Shown: positions 53,719-63,418 of the stretch, one piece after another
How positions within the stretch are numbered: position 1 is the stretch's first letter
How the letters are laid out: the number at the start of each line of letters is the position of its first letter
Origin: Streptomyces sp. Je 1-369
GTDB taxonomy: Bacteria > Actinomycetota > Actinomycetes > Streptomycetales > Streptomycetaceae
Reading direction: 5' to 3'
Length of the DNA: 64,000 bases
Assembly: GCF_026810505.1 (NCBI RefSeq)
Contig: NZ_CP101750.1
Coordinates: forward strand, 3,005,254-3,069,253
Made by a program: the position numbers and the translations under genes
The notes under the pieces: model-generated
What the model was told of the DNA's origin: nothing
Database searches by the model: none
Seen by the model: the letters and a program-made list of their open reading frames with translations, nothing else

Positions 53719-55245
53719 TCAGCCTCTCCCCAGGAGCAGTCGGGCCTCGCCGACCGTGATGACGGAACCAGTGACGAGGACGCCGCCGCCCGCGTACTCC
53801 CCCTCTTCCTCGGCGAGGGTGATCGCCGCCTCCAGCGCGTCGTCCAGGCGCGGCTCGACCTGCACGCGGTCGTCGCCGAAGACCTCGACGGCGAGCCCGG
53901 CGAGGGTGTCCGCGTCCATCGCACGGTGGCTGGAGTTCTGCGTGACGACGACCTCGGCGAAGATCGGCTCGAAGGCTTCCAGAAGCCCCTTCACGTCCTT
54001 GTCGTCACTCGCGCCGACCACACCGATGAGCCGGCTGAAGTCGAAGACCTCGCTGATCGCGGCGGAGGTGGCGCGGGCGCCCGCCGGGTTGTGCGCGGCG
54101 TCCAGGACGACGGTGGGCGAACGGCGCACCACTTCGAGCCTGCCCGGCGAGGAGACCGTCGCGAACGCCTTGCGGATCGCGTCGATGTCCAGCGGGCGCG
54201 CGTGCTGCGAGCCGATGCCGAAGAACGCCTCGACGGCGGCGAGCGCCACCGCGGCGTTGTGCGCCTGGTACTCGCCGTGCAGCGGCAGGAACACCTCTTC
54301 GTACTCCCCGCCGAGCCCGCGGAGCGTCAGGAGCTGGCCGCCGACCGCCACCTGACGGGCGACGACACCGAACTCCAGGCCCTCGCGGGCGACCGTCGCG
54401 TCGACCTCGACGGCCTTCTTCAGCAGGACCTGCGCGGCGTCCACCGGCTGCTGCGCCATGATCACCGTGGCGTCCTGCTTGATGATGCCGGACTTCTCCT
54501 TGGCGATCTCGCCGGGCGTGTCGCCCAGGCGGTCGGTGTGGTCGAGGTCGATGGGGGTGACGACGGCGACCGAGCCGTCGATCACGTTCGTCGCGTCCCA
54601 GCTGCCGCCCATGCCGACCTCGACGACGGCCACGTCCACGGGGGCGTCCGCGAACGCCGCGTACGCCATGCCGGTGAGGACCTCGAAGAAGGAGAGGCGG
54701 TACTCCTGCTGGGAGTCGACCATCTCCACGTACGGCTTGATGTCCTGATACGCCTCCACGAAGCGCTCGGCCTCGATGGGGGCGCCGTCCAGGCTGATCC
54801 GCTCGGTGATCGACTGGACGTGGGGCGAGGTGTACCGCCCCGTGCGCAGGTCGAAGGCGGAGAACAGGGCCTCGATCATGCGGGCCGTGGACGTCTTTCC
54901 GTTCGTGCCCGTGATGTGGATCGAGGGGTACGCACGCTGGGGCTCGCCCAGGACGTCCATCAGCGCGGCGATGCGGCTGACGGACGGCTCCAGTTTGGTC
55001 TCGCCCCAGCGGCCCGCGAGCTCCGTCTCCACCTCGCGCAGCGCCCGGTCCACCTCCGGGTCGGTGGGTCGCGCGGGGACACCGCTCTCGGGCGGGCCCG
55101 CCTGGGTGCGCAGGGTGCGGCTGCCCGCCTCGATCACGGCGAGGTCGGGGTCGCGGTTGGTTTCGGCATCGACGATGTCCTCGAAGGCGTCGTCCGGGTC
55201 GGCGGGGCGGTCGGCATGGTCGTCGCGCGGGGGGAGATCACTCAC
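53719..55245 (-). CDS. folC: Folylpolyglutamate / dihydrofolate synthase
   Basis: Adds glutamate to dihydropteroate and folates. The product is 508 residues. An N-terminal extension of about 65 residues (Asp/Pro-rich) precedes the Mur-ligase-like domain: ATP loop HITGTNGKTS, VEVGMGGSWDATN, DLDHTDRLGDTPGEIA, and C-terminal VLDAAHNPAGARAT. GTG at 55245 starts the frame; no clear ribosome-binding site is seen. Confidence 0.95.
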   Translation of the reverse strand: MSDLPPRDDHADRPADPDDAFEDIVDAETNRDPDLAVIEAGSRTLRTQAGPPESGVPARPTDPEVDRALREVETELAGRWGETKLEPSVSRIAALMDVLGEPQRAYPSIHITGTNGKTSTARMIEALFSAFDLRTGRYTSPHVQSITERISLDGAPIEAERFVEAYQDIKPYVEMVDSQQEYRLSFFEVLTGMAYAAFADAPVDVAVVEVGMGGSWDATNVIDGSVAVVTPIDLDHTDRLGDTPGEIAKEKSGIIKQDATVIMAQQPVDAAQVLLKKAVEVDATVAREGLEFGVVARQVAVGGQLLTLRGLGGEYEEVFLPLHGEYQAHNAAVALAAVEAFFGIGSQHARPLDIDAIRKAFATVSSPGRLEVVRRSPTVVLDAAHNPAGARATSAAISEVFDFSRLIGVVGASDDKDVKGLLEAFEPIFAEVVVTQNSSHRAMDADTLAGLAVEVFGDDRVQVEPRLDDALEAAITLAEEEGEYAGGGVLVTGSVITVGEARLLLGRG

Positions 55246-55389
55246 GTACGCCAGTCTACGGAGCGGCACCGACAGCCGTCGTCAGGACCTGTCGGAACCC
55301 GCCCGGGTCCTTCGTCAGGACCTTTGGCCCGTCCGATTCGGGACCTTGGTCCCTCCGCTTCGGGAAGCCGTTGGGCAAACTTGGCGATC

Positions 55390-56406
55390 ATGGACATAGG
55401 TATCGACCTCGGCACTGCGAACACCCTCCTCTATGTGCGCGGCAAGGGGATCGTGCTCAACGAGCCGTCGGTGGTCGCCGTACGGGCGGACAAGGGCGGC
55501 AAGAGCGGGGTGCTCGCCGTGGGGACGGAGGCCAAGGAGACCATCGGGCGCACGCCCGGGTCCATCACCGCCATCCGGCCGCTGCGCGACGGCGTGATCA
55601 GCGACTACGAAGCGGCCGAGGAACTGATCCGGCACTTCGTGCGCAAGGCCGTACCGGGGCGCCGCCCCCGTACGCGCATGGTCGTCTGCGTGCCGAGCGG
55701 CGTCACGCCCGTCGAGCGGCGCGCGATCGTGCACGCCTCCCAGCGGGCCGGGGCGCGCGCCGTCCACCTGATCGAGGAGCCCATGGCGGCGGCCATCGGC
55801 GCGGGGCTCCCGGTCGCCGAGCCCCGCGGGTCGATGGTCGTCGACATCGGCGGCGGGACGACCGAGGTCGCCGTGATCTCCCTGGGCGGCATCGTCACGG
55901 CCCAGTCGCTGCGGGTGGGCGGCGACCGGCTCGACACGGCCATCACCGACTACGTCCGCAAGGAGCACGCGCTCCTCATCGGCGAGCGCACCGCGGAGGA
56001 CATCAAGGTCGGCATCGGGTCGGCGTGGCCGGTGCCGGGCGAGGACGCCCTGGAGATGCGGACGTTCACCGTGCGGGGCCGCGAGAAGGTGGGCGGCCTC
56101 CCGAAGACCCTCGACCTGACGGCACGTGAGGTGCGGGCCGCGCTCGACGAGCCGATCGAGCAGATCATCGCGGCGGTCAGGACGACGCTGGAGGAGTGCC
56201 CTCCGGAGCTCTCCGGCGACATCATGGAGCACGGCATCGTGCTCACCGGCGGCGGCGCGCTGCTCCCCGCCCTCGACCTGCGCATCGCATCGGCGACGGG
56301 CATCCCGGTGTTCGTGGCGGACGACCCGCTGGACAGCGTGGCCATGGGGTGCGGCAAGTGCGTGGAGGACTTCGACGGTCTTGAGCGGGTGATGTCGGCG
56401 GCGTAG
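55390..56406 (+). CDS. mbl: Second MreB-like protein (Mbl type)
   Basis: A 338-residue actin-fold protein ([20 protein letters not shown]), closely related to MreB at 51515: EEPMAAAIG and [19 protein letters not shown] are identical in both. It differs by a VRADKGGKSGVLAVG insert and a shorter N-terminus with no MSF-type leader. ATG at 55390, weak ribosome-binding site. Divergent from folC. In S. coelicolor, Mbl aids spore-wall assembly with MreB (from memory). I recall it far from mreB there (SCO2451), so this position is notable. Confidence 0.88.
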   Translation: MDIGIDLGTANTLLYVRGKGIVLNEPSVVAVRADKGGKSGVLAVGTEAKETIGRTPGSITAIRPLRDGVISDYEAAEELIRHFVRKAVPGRRPRTRMVVCVPSGVTPVERRAIVHASQRAGARAVHLIEEPMAAAIGAGLPVAEPRGSMVVDIGGGTTEVAVISLGGIVTAQSLRVGGDRLDTAITDYVRKEHALLIGERTAEDIKVGIGSAWPVPGEDALEMRTFTVRGREKVGGLPKTLDLTAREVRAALDEPIEQIIAAVRTTLEECPPELSGDIMEHGIVLTGGGALLPALDLRIASATGIPVFVADDPLDSVAMGCGKCVEDFDGLERVMSAA

Positions 56407-56433
56407 GGGCGCCCGGCCCGGGGGCGTTGCGCG

Positions 56434-57606
56434 TCAGGCCGTTTCGCCTGTCGAGAGCGTCGCGCGGACCTCGTACGCCGACGCCCGCGGGCCCGCCTCG
56501 AACGTGCCGCCCACCGCTCTGATCCGTTCCGCCATGCCCGTGGTGCCGGTGCCCGCGGAGACCGGGGCGGCGGGTGGTGCCGCGGTGGGGAGCGGGTTGG
56601 TGACCGTGATGTGGAGGCGGCCGCCGTCCAGGGTCACGCGGACGGAGACCCGCTCACCCGGTGCGTGCTTCGCCGCGTTCGTCAGGCACTCCTGGACCAC
56701 CCGGTGCACGGCCGCCTGGCGCAGCGGTGAGAGGGAGTGGGCCGCGTCGTCGACCACGAGGTCGACGGGGCTGCCCGCGCGGCCGCTGCGCTCGGCGAGC
56801 TCGGGCAGCGCGGCCAGGCCCGGCGTCGGAGCGCCGTCCGTGCCGCGCTGCACGATGATCTCGTTCAGCATCCGGTGCGCGCTGCGCGCCGTCTCCGAGA
56901 GCTCCTCGAAGCCGTCCTCGAAGGGTCCGCCCCCGGCCCTGCGCGCAAGGACCTGGGAGCGCACGCTCAACAGCGTCAGCTCGCGCCCCACGAAGTCGTG
57001 CACGTCCCGCGCGATGCGGACCCGCTCCCGCTGGACCGCGTGCAGCGTCTCCGTCTCCACGCGCCGCGCCTCCAGGGCCCGGACCAGGTCCTGCCGGTTC
57101 GCGGCGACGCCGACGCCCGCCGCGAGCACGCCGATCGGGACGACCAGGCTGGAGAACTCGCCGAGCGTGTCGCCCCGGTGCACCGGCCAGCCGGGCAGGT
57201 TGAACATCACGTACGCGAACGCGACGTACCCGACGACACCGACGGCCCCCGCGAGACGGCCCCGGTAGCGCCCCAGGGAGTACAGCGCGAACTGGGCGAG
57301 CGTCAGCTCGTGCAGCCAGCCGAGGAAGCAGAGCGCCACCGCGTACGTCAGCCAGGGCGCCCTGCGGCGCACGAGGAGCGAGCACGCGCCGCCCGCGAGG
57401 GCCAGCGCGGCGAGCGGGCCGTTCAGGGAGTTGTCCGCCTCGGCGAGGCCGGGCACGTCCAGGCTCATCAGCGCGAACGCGCTCAGGGCGGTGAGGACGT
57501 CCAGCGCGCGCGGCTCCCTCGACCAGCGCCCGCCGAGGCGGCCGGCCGTGGCCGCCGCCTGGCGAATCGCCTGGACGGCGGGCAGGGTGCGCATGCTCTC
57601 CATCAT
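56434..57606 (-). CDS. Sensor histidine kinase, NarL-partner class, orphan
   Basis: A 390-residue kinase from ATG at 57606 (further ATGs at 57603 and 57594). Five or six membrane helices at the N-terminus are followed by a HisKA_3-type dimerisation region with His in RIARDVHDFVGRELTLLS, then an ATPase domain (VVQECLTNAAKHAPGERVSV, GTGTTGMAERIRAVGG). This class normally pairs with a LuxR/NarL response regulator; none is adjacent. The signal is unknown. Confidence 0.88.
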   Translation of the reverse strand: MMESMRTLPAVQAIRQAAATAGRLGGRWSREPRALDVLTALSAFALMSLDVPGLAEADNSLNGPLAALALAGGACSLLVRRRAPWLTYAVALCFLGWLHELTLAQFALYSLGRYRGRLAGAVGVVGYVAFAYVMFNLPGWPVHRGDTLGEFSSLVVPIGVLAAGVGVAANRQDLVRALEARRVETETLHAVQRERVRIARDVHDFVGRELTLLSVRSQVLARRAGGGPFEDGFEELSETARSAHRMLNEIIVQRGTDGAPTPGLAALPELAERSGRAGSPVDLVVDDAAHSLSPLRQAAVHRVVQECLTNAAKHAPGERVSVRVTLDGGRLHITVTNPLPTAAPPAAPVSAGTGTTGMAERIRAVGGTFEAGPRASAYEVRATLSTGETA

Positions 57607-57699
57607 CCAAGGTCTTTTGACCCGTTCCACCGGACTTACGTCCCTGATTTGGTGATTTGCCGCACGCCTGCGCTTTGCGGATGAACACGGTCGAACCAC

Positions 57700-57713
57700 G
57701 TGTGCGTGCACAC
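57700..57713. promoter_or_regulatory. Inverted repeat between sensor kinase and membrane protein
   Basis: GTGTGC-GT-GCACAC, 14 bases, in the divergent gap between the genes starting at 57606 and 57775. Possible operator. Confidence 0.3.
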
Positions 57714-57774
57714 AACGGGTGTACTTTCGGCGCGGCTGCCCGCTCTCAGCGCGCGCCGGGGGTCAAATCGGACC

Positions 57775-58449
57775 ATGTGGTATGCCCAGAATCCCGCCAG
57801 GCGGACCCATCAGCTCGCCGGTGACGCCGGGGTCCTCCTGTGGACCGCGCTGTGGGCCTTCGCGGCCGTCGTCACGTACCGGCTGGCCTGTCTGCTCGCC
57901 CTCCCCCGCGCCCTGCAACAGCACAACGCGCCGCTTCCGCTGGTCGGCGGCCGCGTCGACATCGCGCTGCGGCGCATCGCGGCCGTCATCGACGCGATGG
58001 ACCCGGTGACCGTACGGACCGCTGTCGCCGTGGGCGCCGTCGCCCTCTTCGTCGTCCCGGTCGGCCTGGTCCTGAACGCCTGGCTGCCGCGCAGGCTGCG
58101 GTGGATCCGGCAGGCGGGCGCCGCCCGTGACCTCGCGGCCTCCGACGACGGCCGTGAACTGCTCGCCCTGCGCTCCCTGCTCAGGCCGCTGCACGAGGTG
58201 GCCCTCACCGCGTCGGAGATCCCGGACGCGACGCCGGGCAGTCTCGCCTGGGGCTGGCGGCACGGTGATCCCGAGACGCTGGACGCGCTGGCCGAGGCGG
58301 AGCTCGAACGGCTCGGGCTCGACTTCACGCCGCTGGGGCCGATGGTGCCGCCGTCATCGGCGCAGGCAGTGCCCGAGGCTCTCGTGCGGCCGGTTCCGGC
58401 GCAGGGCGCGGAGGCCGTGGAACCGGAGCCGGTCGCCACGGAGGCGTAG
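57775..58449 (+). CDS. Membrane protein, unknown
   Basis: A 224-residue protein starting MWYAQNPARRTHQLAG. Two membrane helices (VLLWTALWAFAAVVTYRLACL; TAVAVGAVALFVVPVGLVLNA) precede a soluble C-terminal domain with ALRSLLRPLHEVALTASEIP and a Pro/Ala/Glu tail. ATG at 57775. It is divergent from the sensor kinase and convergent with valS across a strong terminator. No family recognised. Confidence 0.75.
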   Translation: MWYAQNPARRTHQLAGDAGVLLWTALWAFAAVVTYRLACLLALPRALQQHNAPLPLVGGRVDIALRRIAAVIDAMDPVTVRTAVAVGAVALFVVPVGLVLNAWLPRRLRWIRQAGAARDLAASDDGRELLALRSLLRPLHEVALTASEIPDATPGSLAWGWRHGDPETLDALAEAELERLGLDFTPLGPMVPPSSAQAVPEALVRPVPAQGAEAVEPEPVATEA

Positions 58450-58471
58450 GCCTGGGCGATCGAGCACGCGC

Positions 58472-58513
58472 GAAGGCCCCGGGACCGTAACGCCCTACGG
58501 TCCCGGGGCCTTC
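58472..58513. terminator. Bidirectional terminator between membrane protein gene and valS
   Basis: An 18-bp perfect stem (58472-58489 with 58496-58513) and a 6-base loop between convergent genes. Confidence 0.9.
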
Positions 58514-58535
58514 GTCCACGTACGTCCAAGAGGCA

Positions 58536-61160
58536 TTACGCCGTCGGCAGTGTCTCCAGCTGCGCCTGCAGCCGTGCGATGTCGGCCTCCGCCTTCGTGA
58601 GGCGGCCGCGGATCTTGTCGACCACGTTGTCCGGCGCCTTGGCGAGGAACGCCTCGTTGCCCAGCTTCGCCTCGGCCTGCGCCTTCTCCTTCTCGGCGGC
58701 GGCCAGGTCCTTGGCGAGGCGCTTGCGCTCGGCCGCCACGTCGATCGTGCCGGACAGGTCGAGCGCGACCGTGGCGCCCGACACCGGCAGGGTCGCCGTC
58801 GCCGTGAACGCGTCGCCCTCCGGCTGGAGGCGCAGCAGCTGGCGGATGGCCGCCTCGTGCGGGGCGAGGGCCGTACCGTCCAGGGTCAGGCGGGCCGGGA
58901 CCTTCTGGCCCGGCTGGAGCCCCTGGTCGGCGCGGAAGCGGCGGACCTCGGTGATGACCTGCTGGAGCGTCTCGATCTCGCGCTCGGCGGCCGCGTCACG
59001 GAAACCGCTGTCCGAGGGCCAGTCGGCGATGACGAGCGACTCGCCGCCGGTGAGCGCGGTCCAGAGCGTCTCCGTCACGAACGGGACGATCGGGTGGAGC
59101 AGGCGCAGCGTGACGTCGAGGACCTCGCCGAGGACGCGGGCCGAGACCTTCGCGCCGTCGCCGCCCGCCATGAACGTCGTCTTGGACAGCTCGACGTACC
59201 AGTCGAAGACCTCGTCCCACGCGAAGTGGAAGAGGGCGTCCGAGAGCTTGGCGAACTGGTAGTCGTCGTAGAGCGCGTCGACTTCGGCGACCGTCGCGTT
59301 GAGGCGGGACAGCACCCAGCGGTCCGTGGCGGACTGCTGCTCGACCGGCGGCAGGTCGCCCTCGATCGTCGCGCCGTTCATCATCGCGAAGCGCGTAGCG
59401 TTCCAGATCTTGTTGGCGAAGTTGCGCGAGCCCTGGACCCAGTCCTCGCCGATCGGCACGTCGGTGCCGGGGTTGGCGCCGCGGGCGAGCGTGAAGCGCA
59501 GGGCGTCAGAGCCGTACTTGTCCATCCAGTCGAGCGGGTTGACCGCGTTGCCGAAGGACTTCGACATCTTCTTGCCGAACTGGTCGCGGACCATGCCGTG
59601 CAGCACGATCGTGTGGAACGGCGGGGTGCCGTCCATCGCGTACAGGCCGAACATCATCATCCGGGCGACCCAGAAGAAGAGGATGTCGTAGCCGGTGACC
59701 AGGACGGAGTTCGGGTAGAACTTCGCGAGCGAGTCGGTCTGCTCGGGCCAGCCCAGGGTGGAGAACGGCCACAGGCCGGAGGAGAACCACGTGTCGAGCA
59801 CGTCGTTGTCCTGCGTCCAGCCCTCGCCGGTGGGCGCCTCGTCGTCGGGTCCGACGCAGACGACCTCGCCGTTCGGGCCGTACCAGACCGGGATGCGGTG
59901 GCCCCACCAGAGCTGGCGCGAGATGCACCAGTCGTGGAGGTTGTCGACCCAGTCGAAGTACCGCTTCTCCATCTCCTGCGGGTGGATCTTGACCTTGCCG
60001 TCGCGGACCGCGTCACCCGCGGCCTTGGCGAGCGGGCCGACCTTGACCCACCACTGCATCGACAGGCGCGGCTCGATGGTGGTCTTGCAGCGCGAGCAGT
60101 GGCCGACCGAGTGCGTGTACGGGCGCTTCTCGGCGACGATGCGGCCCTCGGCGCGCAGCGCGCCGACGATCGCGGAGCGGGCCTCCAGGCGGTCCAGGCC
60201 CTGGAAGGGGCCGGGGACCGTGATGACCGCGTGCTCGTCCATGACCGCGATGTTCGGCAGGGAGTGGCGCTGGCCGATCTCGAAGTCGTTGGGGTCGTGC
60301 GCCGGGGTCACCTTGACGGCGCCGGTGCCGAACTCGGGGTCGACGTGCTCGTCGGCGACGACGGGGATGGTGCGGTCGGTGAGCGGCAGCTTGATCTGCT
60401 TGCCGACCAGGTGCTTGTACCGCTCGTCCTCGGGGTGGACGGCGACGGCGGTGTCACCGAGCATCGTCTCGGCGCGGGTCGTGGCGACGACGATGGTCTC
60501 GTCGCCCTCGCCGTACTTCATGGAGACGAGCTCACCGTCGTCGTCCTGGTACTCGACTTCGATGTCCGAGATCGCCGTGAGACAGCGCGGGCACCAGTTG
60601 ATGATGCGCTCGGCGCGGTAGATCAGCTCGTCGTCGTAGAGCTTCTTGAAGATCGTCTGGACGGCCTGCGAGAGGCCCTCGTCCATGGTGAAACGCTCGC
60701 GCTCCCAGTCCACGCCGTCGCCGAGGCGGCGCATCTGTCCTGAGATCTGGCCGCCGGACTCGCCCTTCCACTTCCAGACGCGCTCGATGAAGTCCTCGCG
60801 GCCCAGGTCGTGGCGGGACTTGCCCTCCTTGGCGAGCTCGCGCTCCACGACGTTCTGGGTGGCGATGCCGGCGTGGTCCATGCCGGGCTGCCAGAGCGTC
60901 TCGTGGCCCTGCATGCGCTTGCGGCGGGTGAGGGCGTCGATGAGCGTGTGCTCGAAGGCGTGGCCCAGGTGGAGGGCGCCCGTGACGTTCGGCGGGGGGA
61001 TGACGACGGTGTACGGGGGCTTCTCGCTCTTCTCGTCGGCCGAGAAGTAACCCCGTTCTACCCAGCGCTCGTACAGCGGCCCCTCTACCTCGGCCGGCGC
61101 GTACTGGGTCGGCAGTTCGGGAGTGGTCGCTGTGGGCTGCTGCTGAGCGTTCTCGGTCAC
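58536..61160 (-). CDS. valS: Valyl-tRNA synthetase
   Basis: Charges tRNA-Val. The product is 874 residues from GTG at 61160. HIGH motif HLGH at residues 64-67 ([14 protein letters not shown]); CP1 editing domain with [15 protein letters not shown]; catalytic KMSKS ([10 protein letters not shown]) near 531. A C-terminal coiled coil (about 810-874, [14 protein letters not shown]) is typical of ValRS. Editing clears threonine. No leader peptide or T-box was seen upstream. Confidence 0.98.
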   Translation of the reverse strand: MTENAQQQPTATTPELPTQYAPAEVEGPLYERWVERGYFSADEKSEKPPYTVVIPPPNVTGALHLGHAFEHTLIDALTRRKRMQGHETLWQPGMDHAGIATQNVVERELAKEGKSRHDLGREDFIERVWKWKGESGGQISGQMRRLGDGVDWERERFTMDEGLSQAVQTIFKKLYDDELIYRAERIINWCPRCLTAISDIEVEYQDDDGELVSMKYGEGDETIVVATTRAETMLGDTAVAVHPEDERYKHLVGKQIKLPLTDRTIPVVADEHVDPEFGTGAVKVTPAHDPNDFEIGQRHSLPNIAVMDEHAVITVPGPFQGLDRLEARSAIVGALRAEGRIVAEKRPYTHSVGHCSRCKTTIEPRLSMQWWVKVGPLAKAAGDAVRDGKVKIHPQEMEKRYFDWVDNLHDWCISRQLWWGHRIPVWYGPNGEVVCVGPDDEAPTGEGWTQDNDVLDTWFSSGLWPFSTLGWPEQTDSLAKFYPNSVLVTGYDILFFWVARMMMFGLYAMDGTPPFHTIVLHGMVRDQFGKKMSKSFGNAVNPLDWMDKYGSDALRFTLARGANPGTDVPIGEDWVQGSRNFANKIWNATRFAMMNGATIEGDLPPVEQQSATDRWVLSRLNATVAEVDALYDDYQFAKLSDALFHFAWDEVFDWYVELSKTTFMAGGDGAKVSARVLGEVLDVTLRLLHPIVPFVTETLWTALTGGESLVIADWPSDSGFRDAAAEREIETLQQVITEVRRFRADQGLQPGQKVPARLTLDGTALAPHEAAIRQLLRLQPEGDAFTATATLPVSGATVALDLSGTIDVAAERKRLAKDLAAAEKEKAQAEAKLGNEAFLAKAPDNVVDKIRGRLTKAEADIARLQAQLETLPTA

Positions 61161-61309
61161 GCGGCCAGTTTAGGGGGGCCGGGGAGCGGTGCCGAAACCG
61201 GAATCTTCGATAACGGGTTCGGTATCGTTGTCATCTGCCGTCCCCACCGCGCTGTGGCGTCGTTCAGGATGTCCCGAACACATCAGCGTTTCCAAGGGGG
61301 GCTCTCAGC

Positions 61310-62200
61310 ATGAGCCACACCCAGCCGGGGCCGTACGGCGGACAGCAGTCGGGGCCATACGGACAGCAGCCGCAACCGCAATCGGGGTACGGCTACCCAC
61401 AGCAGGGCGCTTACAGCTACCTGCAGCAGCCGGGTCCCTACGGGCAGCCGTCCCAGGCCCCTTACGGGCAGCAGCCGCAGGCCCCCTATGGGCAGGTCCC
61501 GCCGCCCCCGCCTCCGCAGGGCGGCGGCAAGAAGAAGACGGGGCTCGTCATCGGTGGCGTCACGGTGGTTGCGGCCATCGCCGTCGGCGCGTACTTCGTC
61601 CTCGGCGCAGGCGGCGGCACCACCGAGGTCAAGGACGACGGGGCACACAAGCTGGTACTGCCCGCCTCGGTCGGCGCGTATGAGAAGAGCAGCTCGGGGT
61701 CCGCCGACGGCGGCCCGGTCGGCGCGAACGACAAGGAGAAGGCCGCGGCGCTCGGCGTGCAGAACGCCAAGCAGGTCGGCGGCTCCTACATGAGCGGCTC
61801 GCTCGCCAACGCCAAGCGGATGGGTTTCAACGGGCTGTACGGGAAGATCGACGACCCGGAGCAGGCCATCGACAACGGCTTCGACAACGCCCACAAGGAC
61901 GCCGCCAAGGGCGGCGACGACAACGTCGGGGACAGCGAGAAGATCACCTGGGTGGGCAGCCCCGAGACGGTCGAGCCGGGCGGCCTCGACAACGCGATCA
62001 TGAAGTGCCAGACCGCCGAGATGAAGAAGGGCGACAAGACCGCTCACCTGCCGATCTGCGTGTGGGCCGACCACAGCACGTACGGCGTCGTCTTCGGCGT
62101 CGACATGGCGGCGATGCAGAAGGAGAGCGGCGGCATGGCCCAGGACGACGTCGCCGAGTTCGCGGCAGACCTGCGCAAGGCGGCCCGCACCAAGGCGTAA
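61310..62200 (+). CDS. Pro/Gln/Tyr-rich single-pass surface protein, intact paralogue
   Basis: A 296-residue protein. Residues 1-75 are Gly/Pro/Gln/Tyr-rich with repeated PYGQQPQ units, then a membrane helix (TGLVIGGVTVVAAIAVGAYFVL). The outer domain of about 190 residues begins EVKDDGAHKLVLPASVGAY and contains two Cys (IMKCQTAEM and PICVWAD). ATG at 61310 has AAGGGGGG. Divergent from valS. Fragments of two relatives follow at 63060 and 63760. A function is not known. Confidence 0.82.
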   Translation: MSHTQPGPYGGQQSGPYGQQPQPQSGYGYPQQGAYSYLQQPGPYGQPSQAPYGQQPQAPYGQVPPPPPPQGGGKKKTGLVIGGVTVVAAIAVGAYFVLGAGGGTTEVKDDGAHKLVLPASVGAYEKSSSGSADGGPVGANDKEKAAALGVQNAKQVGGSYMSGSLANAKRMGFNGLYGKIDDPEQAIDNGFDNAHKDAAKGGDDNVGDSEKITWVGSPETVEPGGLDNAIMKCQTAEMKKGDKTAHLPICVWADHSTYGVVFGVDMAAMQKESGGMAQDDVAEFAADLRKAARTKA

Positions 62201-62299
62201 GCGCGCGTGCCTCGCGTACGAGGATGAAGGGCAGCCCCGCAACAACCCGCGCATCGATCGAACCCGGACGTCCCACCGCCCCCACCCATCCGCGAGGAA

Positions 62300-63055
62300 G
62301 CTCGGAACGTGTAAGCATCGGGAGGGAACCGTTCCAAATCAGTGAGCGGGAGTGAGTCTTGGACTCCAACCGGCTCAACTGGTGCATTCCGAACGGTTTT
62401 GGATGCACTGGTTGCCCGCGTTCCTGTCGCGTCCGGCTGCACGCATCGGGTGCGTGGTCCGGGGACGCGGGGGCGGGTTTCCTCACGCTCCTGGCCACGC
62501 GGTCCGGCCTGGGCGGTCCGATGCCCACGACGATCACTCTGGTCGTCGTGGGGCGGTGCCGTCCGTCGCCGGATCGCATGCTCGAGGGCGCGCCTACCGA
62601 TCGCCACCGAGGCGGCGGCGTGTCGGGAAGTCTTCCTGGTCTTGCTGCGGCTTTTCCCAGTGCTCCGCGCCCCACACAGAGGTGTGGGCGGGATCGACGG
62701 CGATCACGCTGATACCGGCCTCGGCGCACATCGCCAGGAGCCGGGCGCGGAGTTTGCCGGTGGGGATGCCGGAGACGAGCTGCCGGAACTTCTTGTTCCG
62801 GCCGTGCTTCTCCCGGGTTTTGGAGTCGGTGAAGTCGAAGTCTTCGATCGCCATGGCCTGCAACCCGCACGTCTCGGCCCAGTGCAGCAGGCGGGTGAGG
62901 GCGTGGCGGAGCTGGGTGTCCCGATGCGGGGCGTTGCCGGTCAGGCCGTAGTCGAAGCGGCGGGGCGCACCGATCGGGTTGCCGTGCTCGTCCAGCAGCC
63001 AGGCGGCCAAGTGGGCGGCGTTGGTGTCCACGCCGAACACGCCCTGGGCCCGACC
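62300..63055 (-). pseudogene. Decayed TnpB-type (IS200/IS605) transposase
   Basis: A fragment of about 250 residues; intact family members are longer at the N-terminus. Recognised by VFGVDTNAAHLAAWLL (RuvC-I), MAIEDFDFTDSKTREKHGR (RuvC-II) and IAVDPAHTSVWGAEHW. Homology then shifts frame near 62,650: the first frame stops at 62594, and the second continues TSRHAAASVAIGRRALEHA. The N-terminal part is absent, cut at the junction with the paralogue remnant. It cannot make a full nuclease. Ends approximate. Confidence 0.8.
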
Positions 63056-63059
63056 TTCC

Positions 63060-63319
63060 CGAGCTCGACGGCGCCGTCCTCAAATGCCACGAGATCAAGG
63101 TCAACGTCGGCGCCGGTACGGGTACCACCGGCTCCACGAGCGGCTCTTCGAGGCCGAGCTTGCTTATCGGCGGCACCCTGCATCCGGGGCGACCCCAGTA
63201 CCCTGGGCTACGTCGTCAGCACGGACGTGGCGGGCGCGCTGTCCGGCGCGTCCGCCGACCTCGACGAGCCCACGGGGTCGACGGCCAAGTTTCGCAAGGA
63301 AGTCCGCGTCAAGTCCTGA
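63060..63319 (+). pseudogene. C-terminal remnant of a paralogue of the protein at 61310
   Basis: LDGAVLKCHEIKVN aligns with LDNAIMKCQTAEMK of the intact gene. After a frameshift within about 63,110-63,180, CIRGDPSTLGYVVSTDVAGA aligns with CVWADHSTYGVVFGVDMAAM. The remnant ends FRKEVRVKS with a stop at 63319. The N-terminal half is missing, replaced by the transposase fragment. Not expressible as one protein. Confidence 0.75.
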
Positions 63320-63418
63320 TTAGACGCTTCCTGGAAACCTCGGTGTTTGCCCGGTTCGAGATGCCGGGCAAACACCGAGGGAACGGCGCCAGACCAACGC
63401 GTCCGCGTAAGGCGCTCT

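Noticed and set aside
61161..61309. Leader peptide or T-box ahead of valS
   Set aside because: No Val-rich frame, terminator or T-box core is seen in this gap.
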